The notes under the pieces: generated by a model
Databases searched by the model: none
What the model was told of the DNA's origin: nothing
Seen by the model: only the letters and a program-made list of their open reading frames with translations
NCBI GenBank assembly: GCA_023412915.1
Contig: JAEZRE010000007.1
Location: 26,281 to 90,280, forward strand
Source: Bacillota bacterium
GTDB taxonomy: Bacteria > Bacillota > Clostridia > Acetivibrionales > DTU013
Length of the DNA: 64,000 bases
Reading direction: 5' to 3'
In this document: positions 8,239-17,802 of the stretch, piece by piece
Numbering within the stretch: position 1 is the stretch's first letter
Layout: each line of letters opens with the position of its first letter
Translations under genes and position numbers: made by a program

Positions 8239-9102
8239 ATGCGTACTGAAGCGGAAATGATGGATCTGATAATAAAGAAGGCCGCAGAAGACGAGAGAAT
8301 CCGCGCTGTCGCCATGGATGGCTCGAGAGCGAATAAAAATGCGGTGCACGACGAGTACAGCGATTTCGATATCGTTTATTTTGTTACCGATGTACGCGAA
8401 TTTACAAGAGACAAAAGCTGGGTGGACTATTTCGGCGATATTCTGATAGTACAGTATCCCGCGGATTGGTACAAGCATCCCTATGATTACGACAGTCATG
8501 ATTCCTTTGCCTTTCTGATGCAGTTTGCGGATGGTAACAGGATAGATCTGACTATTGTTGACGTAAGAAATATAGAAAAGGAAAAGCAAAATGCCGAGCC
8601 CAGGATTGTTCTTTTGAACAAGGACAATTTCAGCGAGCTGATTCCGCTGGACAGTGAAAAGGCTTTTTATATCAAACCGCCGTCGAAGATGGAATTTGAT
8701 AACGTCTGCAACGAATTCAGATGGCTTTCGGTCTATATAACAAAAGGGCTGTGCAGAGACGAATTCTATTACGCCAGACACATTTATGAAGTTCCGATCA
8801 TGGAAATGTTCATGAAAATGTTGAATTGGAAGATCGGTATATTGCATGGGTTCAATGTAAGTACCGGAGCTCACGGCAAATATCTGAAAAGGTTTCTCAC
8901 CCGCAATGAAATGAACCGTTTCCGGGGGATATTCCCAAACGGCGAATACAAGGATATCTGGGATAAACTTTTTCTCATGTACGACTACTTTGACGAATTG
9001 GAAACGGAGGTTGCCGATGGACTGGGCTTTCAGCGCAACAGGGAGGAAACGGAAAAGGTCAGGGCTTTCCTGGAAGCAAGGAGATCGGCTAAGGAAATGT
9101 GA
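8239..9102 (+). CDS. aminoglycoside 6-adenylyltransferase-like (ANT(6)/AadE family)
   Basis: Nucleotidyltransferase of the AadE family, 287 residues, about full length. The active site is GSR at residues 28-30 and Asp42-x-Asp44 in SDFDIV. The family C-terminal domain is visible (GFNVSTGAHGKYLKRFL, YFDELETEVADGLGF). Family members add AMP to streptomycin, but many chromosomal homologues have no proven resistance role. The start follows the GH31 stop by 1 nt, implying translational coupling with a sugar hydrolase gene, an odd partner. No mobile element is visible beside it. Confidence 0.88.
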   Translation: MRTEAEMMDLIIKKAAEDERIRAVAMDGSRANKNAVHDEYSDFDIVYFVTDVREFTRDKSWVDYFGDILIVQYPADWYKHPYDYDSHDSFAFLMQFADGNRIDLTIVDVRNIEKEKQNAEPRIVLLNKDNFSELIPLDSEKAFYIKPPSKMEFDNVCNEFRWLSVYITKGLCRDEFYYARHIYEVPIMEMFMKMLNWKIGILHGFNVSTGAHGKYLKRFLTRNEMNRFRGIFPNGEYKDIWDKLFLMYDYFDELETEVADGLGFQRNREETEKVRAFLEARRSAKEM

Positions 9103-9227
9103 GGAGTTATCTACATTTTGGCAATGTGCCGGATATTTGCAATGTGATATAATCGATTTGCCTAATAATAGGACAGATAAATACAATTGTATTAAAATAG
9201 ATGAAGAAGCGGTGAGGTGACAGGATT

Positions 9228-10991
9228 ATGAAGATAGGAAAGCTGCAATTGAATAACAGTATTTTCACCCGATTGGTCGTCACCTTCCTCATTATCATAA
9301 TTCCTATTTACATGTTGGGAATATATATTTATTATTGGGGACTGCGCACTGTCAAGGATGAAATTTCCAAGTCCACCACGGCGCAGGTATCGTTTTATAT
9401 GCAGGGACTTGAAAAGGAAATAGAGAGGATCAAGATCCTTCAATACGACAGCCTCAATGATGAAAATCTCAACAAGCTTGCCGTAAGGTGGCAGATAATG
9501 GATAAGTACCAGCAGATAGACTGTATGCGGCGGCTTCAGCAAAAGCTGGCGATGATTAAAAACAGCAGTATTTATATAAACGACGTCAGTGTTCATATCT
9601 TTACGATCGACAGGACGATATCTTCAAATTCCGGAGTCGATACGCTCGACAAGGAAAGCTACAATAACATACGAGTTCCGGTTGGATTTAAAGGAGCCCA
9701 GATAATCAGCTATAAGGAGGGCCTTTACCTCAGTACGCTGCAGCAGCTTGGAGCCGGCGACGATGCCCTGTACCTGATTGTCGTCGAGCTCAACAAGGCA
9801 GCCTTGCAGCAGGCTTTGTCCCAATTCAACACGTATGAGAAAAGCGGTTCATTCCTGATCAGCATGGTTAACAACGACATCGTTGCGAACCAATCTGACG
9901 CGAGCAACATACCGTCCGCCGTGAATTTTACCAGCAAGCTTGGGAACAATGACAGCGGCATGGATTTTACCAGGATCGATAAGAGAGGGTATTATATAGT
10001 TTACGCAAAATCCGAGTATTTGAACATGGTTTTATTGAAATATATCCCGGAGGAAATCATCCGGAAGCCCATTCAGAGTTTTTATGCCTGGGTATGGATA
10101 TTCACTGTTGCCGCCGTATTTATTATCATCATATATTCATATTCGACCTACTTGTTCATGCATAAACCGCTGCGACAGCTGGTGGAGTCCTTCCGCAGGG
10201 TGGAAAGCGGAGACCTGCAGGTATCGATAAACCATGATTCCAAAAATGAGTTCGGATACCTCTATAAACGGTTCAATGAGATGGTAAAGTATCTCAATAC
10301 GCTTATAAACCAGGTATATAACCAGAAGATACTGATGCAGCGAGCCGAATTGAAGCATTTGCAGTCGCAGATCAACCCGCATTTCCTGTACAACAGCTTT
10401 TTTATGATAAATACCATGGCCACGATCGGCGATGAAAACCTGATACCTTTTACCAAGCATCTTGGTGAGTATTTCAGGTTTGTCACCAGAAGCTCCTCGG
10501 ATTATATCCCGCTGGAGGAAGAAATCAAGCACGCCAAAGTGTATACCGAAATACAGCAAATGCGGTTTTCCAAAAGGCTTCAGATCCAATTCGGGGAATG
10601 CCCTGGAAAATATTTTAAATTAAGCGTCCCAAGGCTTATTATCCAGCCGCTGATAGAAAATGCGTTCGAACACGGGATAGAGAATAAAAGCACCTCCGGG
10701 ATAGTTACTGTGAGCTTCGAAGAATCGGAAAATGAGCTGGATATTATCGTCGAAGATAACGGAAATACCATAACGGATACGGAACTGGGCGAATTGCAGA
10801 ATTCATTGGACTCAGACGCTGAAGGCCTTGAAACGACCGGAATAATAAATATACATCGGCGCATCAGGCTTGTTTTCGGTGACGAAAGCGGGCTAAAGCT
10901 GTCCAGAAGCGAATTGGGCGGACTGAAGGCTGTTCTTGAGATCAAATTGCAGGGAGGTGAAGGTAATGTACAGACTGCTGATCGTAGATGA
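9228..10991 (+). CDS. YesM-type sensor histidine kinase
   Basis: Membrane sensor kinase of the LytS/YesM class, 587 residues. One membrane segment lies near residues 16-37 and a second at about 284-306, bracketing an extracellular dCache-like sensor. A HAMP linker follows, then the His_kinase (PF06580) block with phospho-acceptor His385 in QSQINPHFLYNSF. The HATPase domain follows, with its N-box at PLIENAFEHGIE. It is the partner of the YesN regulator immediately downstream, whose start overlaps its 3' end by 26 nt. The pair sits at the head of the hemicellulose locus and probably senses an extracellular oligosaccharide. The ribosome site GAGGTGACAGG precedes ATG 9228. Confidence 0.94.
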   Translation: MKIGKLQLNNSIFTRLVVTFLIIIIPIYMLGIYIYYWGLRTVKDEISKSTTAQVSFYMQGLEKEIERIKILQYDSLNDENLNKLAVRWQIMDKYQQIDCMRRLQQKLAMIKNSSIYINDVSVHIFTIDRTISSNSGVDTLDKESYNNIRVPVGFKGAQIISYKEGLYLSTLQQLGAGDDALYLIVVELNKAALQQALSQFNTYEKSGSFLISMVNNDIVANQSDASNIPSAVNFTSKLGNNDSGMDFTRIDKRGYYIVYAKSEYLNMVLLKYIPEEIIRKPIQSFYAWVWIFTVAAVFIIIIYSYSTYLFMHKPLRQLVESFRRVESGDLQVSINHDSKNEFGYLYKRFNEMVKYLNTLINQVYNQKILMQRAELKHLQSQINPHFLYNSFFMINTMATIGDENLIPFTKHLGEYFRFVTRSSSDYIPLEEEIKHAKVYTEIQQMRFSKRLQIQFGECPGKYFKLSVPRLIIQPLIENAFEHGIENKSTSGIVTVSFEESENELDIIVEDNGNTITDTELGELQNSLDSDAEGLETTGIINIHRRIRLVFGDESGLKLSRSELGGLKAVLEIKLQGGEGNVQTADRR

Positions 10992-12681
10992 TGAAGAGAT
11001 AATCGTAAACGGATTGTATGAAATATTCAATAGCTTGAAACACCTTGATCTGGACGTTTATAAGGCATATTCCGGCGGAGAGGCGATAGAATGGCTGAAC
11101 AGAACGCGGATCGACATTGTGCTGACCGATATCAGGATGCCTGAGATAGACGGTCTTCAGCTGATGGAGAAGATTTTCATGAGCTGGCCCCAATGCAAGA
11201 TTATTTTCCTTACCGGGTACAACGAGTTTGAATATGTGTACAAGGCTATACAGCACAGCGGGGTCAGCTATATCCTTAAAACGGAAGACAACGATAAAGT
11301 GATCGACGCTGTCGGGAATGCCATCAATGAGATCCAGAGGGGCGTCAAGACGGAGAATCTTATCCATGAAGCGAAGGAACAGATGAATATGGCACTGGAC
11401 CTGTTCCAGAAGGACTATTTTCTCCATCTGCTGCATGAGGATTCAGCGCTCAAGGTGGACAGAGCACAGTTCGAGAAGCTTTCCGTCCCCATGTCTCCCG
11501 ATCTGCCGGTTATCCTGCTTTTGGGACAGATCGACAACATGCCTTCGAACGCCGCCTACTGGGATAAGATACAAAACTTGTATTCAGTTAAACTTCTTGT
11601 CGATAAATACCTGAATACCAACGTCCGAAATATCAATGTAACGGATGAGGGTTACCGGTTTGTGATTTTCATTCAGCCCAAGCTTCAGCTCATTACAGCC
11701 CAGGAGAGTACTGCTGTGCGTTTTGAGAAGACCGGTTCGTTTTTGAAGGGAACGCTTGAGATGATACAGAACGTTTGCAGGGAATCCATCGGCTTGTCCA
11801 TAAGCTTCGCCCTGAGCGGAGAGCCTTGCAGGTGGGATGAGGTTTCCCAGAAATACTACTCTCTGTGTCAGCTGCTCAATTACCGTGTGGGCTCAGGAAT
11901 AGAAATGTTTTTGGTCGATAATGAATTTAACAATAATATATTGAATAACGAGCCTGTTGTTGAAGTTCCGGAAATTGAAGCCGAACAGGAGGGGCTTGAA
12001 CTTCGGCTGAGGCAGAAAAACCTCGAAGTGATCGACTCATACCTGGAATCAGGACAAAGCGAAAAATACTTCATTGCCTTGTCAGAATTGATGGAGCCTT
12101 TGAAACTTATCCGAAGCATGAACAACAATCTTGCATTAGAGGCTTATTTCAAAGTTTCCATGATGCTGCTTTCATATATCAACCGCTGGAAGCTCTCGGG
12201 AAAGGTGGCCTTCCATATCAGCCTGTGCAAGCTGATGAACGTCGGTAAGCATGAATCGTGGGAGGAAGCGGTGACATATCTCGATGAATTGTCCAGGGTC
12301 CTTTTCAAACTCCAGAACGAAGAACAAAAACGAAGGACGGACAATGCGATAGAGTATATACAAAATTTTGTGGAGACTCATTTGAATGAAGACCTATCGC
12401 TGGTCAGGCTGGCGGAGCAGGTTTTCCTGAATCCTTCCTATCTGTCACGCTTTTACAAACAGGTTATGGGGATAAATCTTTCGGAATTTATCGATAATGC
12501 CCGCATTAAAAGGGCCAAGGAATTGCTTGAGAAGGATAACATAAAAATAAATGAAGTTGCCAAAATGGTAGGCTATGAAACGGCTGCCTCATTCACCCGG
12601 TTTTTCAGAAAATTCACGGGAAGCTCCCCGCAGGAATATCATGATGCGATCCTGACGGGTAAACAAATGAAAAATAAATAA
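10966..12681 (+). CDS. YesN-type response regulator, AraC-family DNA-binding
   Basis: Receiver domain at residues 1-120 (VDDEE, phospho-acceptor Asp55 in DIVLTDIRMPEIDG, conserved Lys in SYILK). A middle region of about 300 residues has no clear family, and the AraC double helix-turn-helix lies at about 462-571 (LSLVRLAEQVFLNPSYLSRFYK, INEVAKMVGYETAASFTRFFRK). ATG 10966 is used: AGGGAGGTGA at 10951-10960 precedes it and the protein then begins with the receiver strand; upstream in-frame codons have no ribosome site. It probably activates the downstream operons; two matching 27-bp sites at 12692 and 19686 are the best binding candidates. Confidence 0.94.
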   Translation: MYRLLIVDDEEIIVNGLYEIFNSLKHLDLDVYKAYSGGEAIEWLNRTRIDIVLTDIRMPEIDGLQLMEKIFMSWPQCKIIFLTGYNEFEYVYKAIQHSGVSYILKTEDNDKVIDAVGNAINEIQRGVKTENLIHEAKEQMNMALDLFQKDYFLHLLHEDSALKVDRAQFEKLSVPMSPDLPVILLLGQIDNMPSNAAYWDKIQNLYSVKLLVDKYLNTNVRNINVTDEGYRFVIFIQPKLQLITAQESTAVRFEKTGSFLKGTLEMIQNVCRESIGLSISFALSGEPCRWDEVSQKYYSLCQLLNYRVGSGIEMFLVDNEFNNNILNNEPVVEVPEIEAEQEGLELRLRQKNLEVIDSYLESGQSEKYFIALSELMEPLKLIRSMNNNLALEAYFKVSMMLLSYINRWKLSGKVAFHISLCKLMNVGKHESWEEAVTYLDELSRVLFKLQNEEQKRRTDNAIEYIQNFVETHLNEDLSLVRLAEQVFLNPSYLSRFYKQVMGINLSEFIDNARIKRAKELLEKDNIKINEVAKMVGYETAASFTRFFRKFTGSSPQEYHDAILTGKQMKNK

Positions 12682-12691
12682 TACAAACAAA

Positions 12692-12718
12692 AGGTAAAGA
12701 AATGATAACGAAGTAAAA
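12692..12718 (+). promoter_or_regulatory. candidate YesN operator 1
   Basis: This 27-bp element (core GATAACGAAGTAAAA, preceded by AGGTAAA) matches 25 of 27 bases at 19686-19712. It contains GTAAA twice, 19 nt apart, as expected for a tandem AraC site. It ends 33 nt before TATAAT, adjoining a poor -35. Confidence 0.7.
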
Positions 12719-12727
12719 ACAAGTAAA

Positions 12728-12756
12728 TAGTTATCTTTATTCTCAACTCTTATAAT
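12728..12756 (+). promoter_or_regulatory. candidate activator-dependent promoter of the GH127 operon
   Basis: Perfect TATAAT (12751-12756) with a poor -35 TAGTTA (12728-12733) at 17-nt spacing, directly downstream of operator 1 and about 48 nt before the GH127 start. A weak -35 with an adjacent activator site fits positive control. Confidence 0.6.
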
Positions 12757-12803
12757 GAAAATAGAGTAAAATAATTATTTGCTTCATTTTGGAGGAGAAG
12801 AAG

Positions 12804-14597
12804 ATGGATGGGAACATCAACGCGGTAAAGCCGGTCGGCCCGGGCAGCGTCAGGCTGTTGCCGGGAGAGCTTAAAAGAAGGTATGAACTGAACAGAAAAT
12901 ACATGATGAGCCTTGATTCTGCCAAGCTCCTGCAGAATTTTTATACAGAAGCGGGCGTCAATGTCAACATATACTATTCTCCGGACCTTGATGATTGCCA
13001 TAAGGGGTGGGAGCACCCGGCCTGCCAGCTGCGGGGCCATTTCCTCGGCCACTGGCTGTCTGCGGCGTCTATGATGTCGGCTTTGAATGATGATGTTGAA
13101 ATAAAAATCAAGGCTGACCATATTATCTCTGAACTTGGAAAATGCCAGAAGGAAAACGGCGGGGAATGGGCAGGTTCCATCCCTGAAAAGTATTTTGACT
13201 GGATCGCAAGGGGAAAGCAGGTTTGGGCCCCTCATTATACAATTCACAAAACCCTTATGGGATTGTGGGATATGTACAGAAATGCCGGGAACACCCAGGC
13301 TTTCGAGATACTCTGCAATTTCGCAAAGTGGTTCACTAAATGGTCGTCCGGTTACTCCAGGGCTCAAATGGACGATATACTCGAATTTGAGACCGGGGGC
13401 ATGCTCGAGGTTTGGGCAAATCTTTACGGTGAGACGGGTAAACAGGAGCATCTGGACCTGCTGTACAAATATGACAGGCCGCGCCTTTTCGACCGCCTTT
13501 TAAAGGGAGAGGACGCACTGACCAATATGCACGCCAACACGACCATTCCCGAGATCCAGGGAGCGGCCAGAGCCTGGGAGGTTACCGGGGACGAAAGATG
13601 GAGAAGGATTGTCGAGGCTTACTGGAAGCTGGCCGTGACAGATAGGGGCTACTATTGCACAGGAGGCCAGACCCATGGTGAAATATGGACGCCGCCGTTC
13701 GATTTCTTTGCAAGACTCGGAGAAAAGAACCAGGAGCATTGTACCGTTTATAACATGATGAGGCTTTCGGACTTCATGTTCCGCTGGACGGGCGACCCGG
13801 CTTACGGCGATTACTGGGAAAGAAACATGCTGAACGGGATCCTGGCCCAACAGAACAAAAATACGGGTATGATCGCTTACTTTTTACCTATGGCTCCAGG
13901 GTCGGTAAAAAAATGGGGGACCGCCACGCATGATTTCTGGTGCTGCCACGGCACTCTCGTACAGGCGCATCCGTATATTCAGACCGGCATATATTATGAA
14001 GACGCTCAAGGCTTGTACGTACAACAGTATATCCCGTCTGAACTCGACTGGAGACATGGTTCCACAGGCGTTAAAGTAAGTATGGACTATGACAGGCAAA
14101 CCGAAAAGACTCACAAACCGGACGTAGTCAGGATCAGGATAAAAGTAGCCTGTGAAACTCCATCACACTTCAAGCTCAATGTCAGGATCCCGTGGTGGAT
14201 CTCCGGAGATCCTGTTATTCTGGTCAACGGCAAAAGAATCGGGTCGGCGGCAAAACCGTCCTGCTATGCCGCGATCGACCAAACCTGGTCAAATGACGAA
14301 GTATTTCTCGAATTTCCAAAGAAACTAACATGCTGCCCGATTCCGGGAAAGGAAGATTACGTAGCCTTTATGGACGGCCCTGTCGTTCTGGCAGGCCTGA
14401 CTGATGAAGATAATGCGCTGGCGTTGGATAAATCAAAGCCCGAGACCGGGCTCGCCGTTTTCCGTGAAAGAGAGTGGGGCAACTGGATAACCGAGTACAG
14501 GACCTTCGGACGGAACCCGAAAATCCGTTTTATACCGCTGAATGAAGTGACAGACGAAAAATACACGGTGTATTTCCCTGTATTCGATCAGGAATAA
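12804..14597 (+). CDS. glycoside hydrolase family 127 (beta-L-arabinofuranosidase-like)
   Basis: DUF1680/GH127 enzyme, 597 residues, without a signal peptide. The unusual cysteine-zinc active site is intact: the Glu-x-Cys motif at Glu311/Cys313 (QEHCTVYNM) and the Cys-Cys pair 380/381 (FWCCHGT) match the zinc ligands and nucleophile known from HypBA1, and Glu293 in HGEIW is the likely acid/base. An alpha/alpha toroid is followed by a beta-sandwich. The expected activity is release of beta-L-arabinofuranose from arabinan or arabinoxylan side chains; related GH127 enzymes have other pentosidase activities. ATG 12804 follows GGAGGAG; an in-frame TTG at 12789 lies within that ribosome site region. 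Confidence 0.9.
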   Translation: MDGNINAVKPVGPGSVRLLPGELKRRYELNRKYMMSLDSAKLLQNFYTEAGVNVNIYYSPDLDDCHKGWEHPACQLRGHFLGHWLSAASMMSALNDDVEIKIKADHIISELGKCQKENGGEWAGSIPEKYFDWIARGKQVWAPHYTIHKTLMGLWDMYRNAGNTQAFEILCNFAKWFTKWSSGYSRAQMDDILEFETGGMLEVWANLYGETGKQEHLDLLYKYDRPRLFDRLLKGEDALTNMHANTTIPEIQGAARAWEVTGDERWRRIVEAYWKLAVTDRGYYCTGGQTHGEIWTPPFDFFARLGEKNQEHCTVYNMMRLSDFMFRWTGDPAYGDYWERNMLNGILAQQNKNTGMIAYFLPMAPGSVKKWGTATHDFWCCHGTLVQAHPYIQTGIYYEDAQGLYVQQYIPSELDWRHGSTGVKVSMDYDRQTEKTHKPDVVRIRIKVACETPSHFKLNVRIPWWISGDPVILVNGKRIGSAAKPSCYAAIDQTWSNDEVFLEFPKKLTCCPIPGKEDYVAFMDGPVVLAGLTDEDNALALDKSKPETGLAVFREREWGNWITEYRTFGRNPKIRFIPLNEVTDEKYTVYFPVFDQE

Positions 14598-14670
14598 AAT
14601 ATAAAGAAATGAAATCCGACTGAAGAGTTTGGTTGGTATGAATAAGAGAACGAAGGGAGCAGATCAAATC

Positions 14671-16212
14671 ATGTTAAGAGTGGTAAAAGTGGAAAATGGT
14701 ACGGTTCAAGGTATTCCAGCCGCAGATCCCCGCATAACAAGCTTCAAGGGGATTCCTTTTGCCGCGCCGCCGGTGGGTGAAAATCGCTGGCGCGCTCCCC
14801 AGCCCGCAGAAAATTGGGATGGTACACTGCAAGCGTTCGAATTTGCTCCCATATCGATGCAGGCGATCCCGGGGTTGAATAAAAACGATATCTACTCCAG
14901 AGAATGGGCGGTGGATCCGGATATCCCGATGGATGAGGACTGCCTCTACCTTAACGTATGGACGCCCGCCTGCAGTGCGGACGAGAAGCTTCCGGTGTTC
15001 GTATGGTACTTCGGAGGCGGACTCCAGGTTGGAAATACTGCCGAGATGGAATTCGACGGCGAACGTATAGCACGCAGGGGTATAGTTGTAGTATCTGTCA
15101 ATTATCGTCTGAACGTCTTCGGCTTTTTGTGCCATCCGGAAATAACGGCTGAAGCGCCCAATGCGCCTGCGAACTTCGGCAACCTCGACCAGCAGTACGG
15201 TACAAGGTGGGTAAAGAGGAATATCGCAGCCTTCGGCGGAGATCCCGAAAATATAACGATAGGCGGCCAGTCGGCAGGCGGCGGAAGCGTAATGAGCCAA
15301 CTGACCTCTCCACAGAATGAAGGCCTGTTCCAGAAGGCTATCGTTGAAAGCGGCATATTTACAAAGCTTTACCCGAACAATCCCATGCCCTTTGTAAGGC
15401 GTGACCTTTCAGAAGCAGAGCGGGAGGGACAAAAATTCTTTGAATTCATGGGACTAAAGTCGCTGGCAGATGCCAGAAAGCTCGACGCTATATATATCCG
15501 AGACAAGATGCTGGAGTATGAGAAGCTGACGTTCTGGGGTCTATGGGGCACAATCGTAGATAACAGGTTCAGCACGGGCGTTGCGTTTGACCAGTTCCTT
15601 GAAAACAAGCGCTGGATGGTGCCCGTACTTTTGGGTAAGACCTCCTCCGAGTTTTTCAGCGTACCGAAAGTTAAGACCCTTGACGAGCTTCGTGAACTGG
15701 CTGTTGAAATGTTCGGTGATGAAGCCGGAGAATATCTCGCGCTTTGCCAGGCAGAGTCAGGCGACCTTGAAAAGGTATTGAAAAAAGCTTCGGTGAGTTC
15801 CATCGAATATGCCTCCCGTATTGCAATACAGGCCAATGCCGATACCGGCGCCAACATTCCGATGTATTTTTACGATTTCGACGCGGAAATACCGGGCTGG
15901 GATAACCCCGGAACTTTCCATTCCGTGGATCTCTGGTTCTTCTTCGAGACGCTGGCCAAGTGCTGGAGGCCATTTACAGGCAAGCATTACGACCTTGCCC
16001 GCCAGATGTGCAATTACTGGGCCAATTTTATCCGTTCGGGGAATCCCAACGGAAAGGATTCCACCGGGGACGACTTGCCGCACTGGGATCCGTGCACACC
16101 TGAGGCTCCTTACGCTATGGTGTTCGGAGATAAGGCCGGATTTATAAGAAAACAGCCCGATGAGCTTATGAAATTCATGATAATGCAATATTTCAAGAAA
16201 AGTGAACAGTAA
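14671..16212 (+). CDS. type-B carboxylesterase family protein
   Basis: Alpha/beta hydrolase of the pNB-esterase/carboxylesterase type, 513 residues. The N-terminal family signature FKGIPFAAPPVGENRWRAP is present, then EDCLYLNVWTP, the oxyanion loop FGGG, nucleophile Ser201 in GGQSAGGGSV, and catalytic His417 in TFHSVDLWFFF. No signal peptide is visible. In this locus it may remove acetyl or feruloyl groups from imported hemicellulose oligomers, which is inference. ATG 14671 is preferred over 14629 or 14638 since GAAGGGAG (14652-14659) gives correct spacing and the family start LRVVKVENGTVQG follows. Confidence 0.9.
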   Translation: MLRVVKVENGTVQGIPAADPRITSFKGIPFAAPPVGENRWRAPQPAENWDGTLQAFEFAPISMQAIPGLNKNDIYSREWAVDPDIPMDEDCLYLNVWTPACSADEKLPVFVWYFGGGLQVGNTAEMEFDGERIARRGIVVVSVNYRLNVFGFLCHPEITAEAPNAPANFGNLDQQYGTRWVKRNIAAFGGDPENITIGGQSAGGGSVMSQLTSPQNEGLFQKAIVESGIFTKLYPNNPMPFVRRDLSEAEREGQKFFEFMGLKSLADARKLDAIYIRDKMLEYEKLTFWGLWGTIVDNRFSTGVAFDQFLENKRWMVPVLLGKTSSEFFSVPKVKTLDELRELAVEMFGDEAGEYLALCQAESGDLEKVLKKASVSSIEYASRIAIQANADTGANIPMYFYDFDAEIPGWDNPGTFHSVDLWFFFETLAKCWRPFTGKHYDLARQMCNYWANFIRSGNPNGKDSTGDDLPHWDPCTPEAPYAMVFGDKAGFIRKQPDELMKFMIMQYFKKSEQ

Positions 16213-16260
16213 AACAAACCTTCCAAGACGGCACAACGGCGAAAGGAATGAGCATTCAAA

Positions 16261-17760
16261 ATGTTGGTTAGGAACCCGATCATTTGGGCAGATATGCCGG
16301 ATCCGGACATATTGCGCGTCGGCGATACGTATTACATGGTGTCGACGACCATGTTCGTGATGCCCGGAGGTCCTATCCTGAAATCAAAGGATCTGGTCCA
16401 TTGGGAAATCGTTTCATATATATTCAGCAGTATCGAAGACAACGACATATATCAGATGAAAAACGGCAAACACGCATATGGAAAGGGGCAGTGGGCTACC
16501 AGCCTCAAATATTACCGCGGTAAGTATTATGCGTGCTTTGTCTGCCATGATATGAAGAGGACTTACATCTACCACACCGATGATATCGAAAAGAGCGGAT
16601 GGGAAAGGTATGTACTGGAGGGTGTATACCATGACATGTCCTTCCTGTTCGATGACGACAGAGCCTATCTGATTTATGGAAACGGGGAAATCGGCATAGC
16701 CGAGCTGAAGGAGGACCTGTCCGGTATTAAAGAGGATGGCGTCAAAAGGATCCTTTTCAGCACACCCTCCGATAATATGCTGCTGCGTTGTGAAGGCTGC
16801 CGGGCGTACAAACTGAACGGGTATTATTATTTGATTTTCATAGATTGGCCAAAGGACGGGCATGGAAGGCGGCGTGTCGTGTGCTACCGCTCAGAAGAGC
16901 TTCTGGGGGATTATGAGTGGAAGGTCCTGCTCGATGACGACATGGGATACCGTAACATGGGGATAGCGCAGGGAGCCTTGATAGATACCCCGAGCGGTGA
17001 CTGGTATGCCGTTTTGTTCCAGGATCACGGGGCTGTCGGTAGGATTCCCTATCTGATACCGGTTACCTGGGAGGACGGGTGGCCCGTCATAGGACATAAC
17101 GGAAAAGTACCTGAGACTTTTGAAGTCCCTTTTCAGGAGTATGCTGCCAAACCTCTGATAATAAGCGATTCCTTCAGGCATTCGGAGAATGTGCTGGAGC
17201 TGCAGTGGGAGTGGAATCACAATCCGGAGGCGGACTGCTGGTCTTTTACGGAAAACCCCGGCTACTTGAGGCTGAGCACCAAAACGCTGGCGAATGAAAT
17301 ACTAGCAGCCAGAAATATACTGACGCAAAGGACCGGCGGACCCGGCTGCGCTTTTACGGTCGAATTGGATACGGAAGGCATGAAACCCGGGGATTATGCG
17401 GGACTTGCAGCATTCCAGGGGAATTACGGTACAATTGGAATAAAGATCGGCAACAAAGGCGAAGGTAATATTCTATCATGCAGAAAAAATGCCAGCGGAA
17501 GGCAGGCTGCCGAATATGAAACCCGGTTTGCCGGAAGGCGTATATTCCTTAGGATAGAATTCGACTTTGAAAACAACGAGGATACAGCTTCTTTCCACGT
17601 TTCGGAGGATGGCGTCAAATGGAGGAAGATCGGACGGGAGCTGCAGCTGAAATATTCGCTCGACCTTTTTATTGGCTGCCGCATAGGTATATTTTATTAC
17701 TCGGAAACAGAAGCAGGCGGTAGTGCGGATTTTCGGAATTTTAATTACTATAAATTATAA
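16261..17760 (+). CDS. glycoside hydrolase family 43 (xylosidase/arabinofuranosidase)
   Basis: Five-bladed-propeller inverting glycosidase, 499 residues. The N-terminal motif WADMPDPDILRVGDTYYM carries the catalytic base (Asp14 region). The acid is probably Glu178 in LRCEGCRAY, and the pKa-modulating Asp is in the central blades (MSFLFDDD). From about residue 310 a C-terminal beta-sandwich of the type common in beta-xylosidases follows (PLIISDSFRH...LQWEWNHNPEADCWSF). There is no signal peptide. The substrate is probably beta-xylosides or alpha-arabinofuranosides of xylo-oligomers; family membership is firm and the precise specificity is not. It lies in the GH127-esterase-GH43 run with short gaps. 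Confidence 0.9.
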   Translation: MLVRNPIIWADMPDPDILRVGDTYYMVSTTMFVMPGGPILKSKDLVHWEIVSYIFSSIEDNDIYQMKNGKHAYGKGQWATSLKYYRGKYYACFVCHDMKRTYIYHTDDIEKSGWERYVLEGVYHDMSFLFDDDRAYLIYGNGEIGIAELKEDLSGIKEDGVKRILFSTPSDNMLLRCEGCRAYKLNGYYYLIFIDWPKDGHGRRRVVCYRSEELLGDYEWKVLLDDDMGYRNMGIAQGALIDTPSGDWYAVLFQDHGAVGRIPYLIPVTWEDGWPVIGHNGKVPETFEVPFQEYAAKPLIISDSFRHSENVLELQWEWNHNPEADCWSFTENPGYLRLSTKTLANEILAARNILTQRTGGPGCAFTVELDTEGMKPGDYAGLAAFQGNYGTIGIKIGNKGEGNILSCRKNASGRQAAEYETRFAGRRIFLRIEFDFENNEDTASFHVSEDGVKWRKIGRELQLKYSLDLFIGCRIGIFYYSETEAGGSADFRNFNYYKL

Positions 17761-17802
17761 TAATCGTGAAAGTCGCGAAAAATACTCCTAGGAGGTACGC
17801 AC

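Noticed and set aside
6735..8315. 526-codon minus-strand open frame opposite GH31
   Set aside because: It is an antisense shadow of a gene with intact GH31 motifs; it has no start signal and no recognisable protein features.
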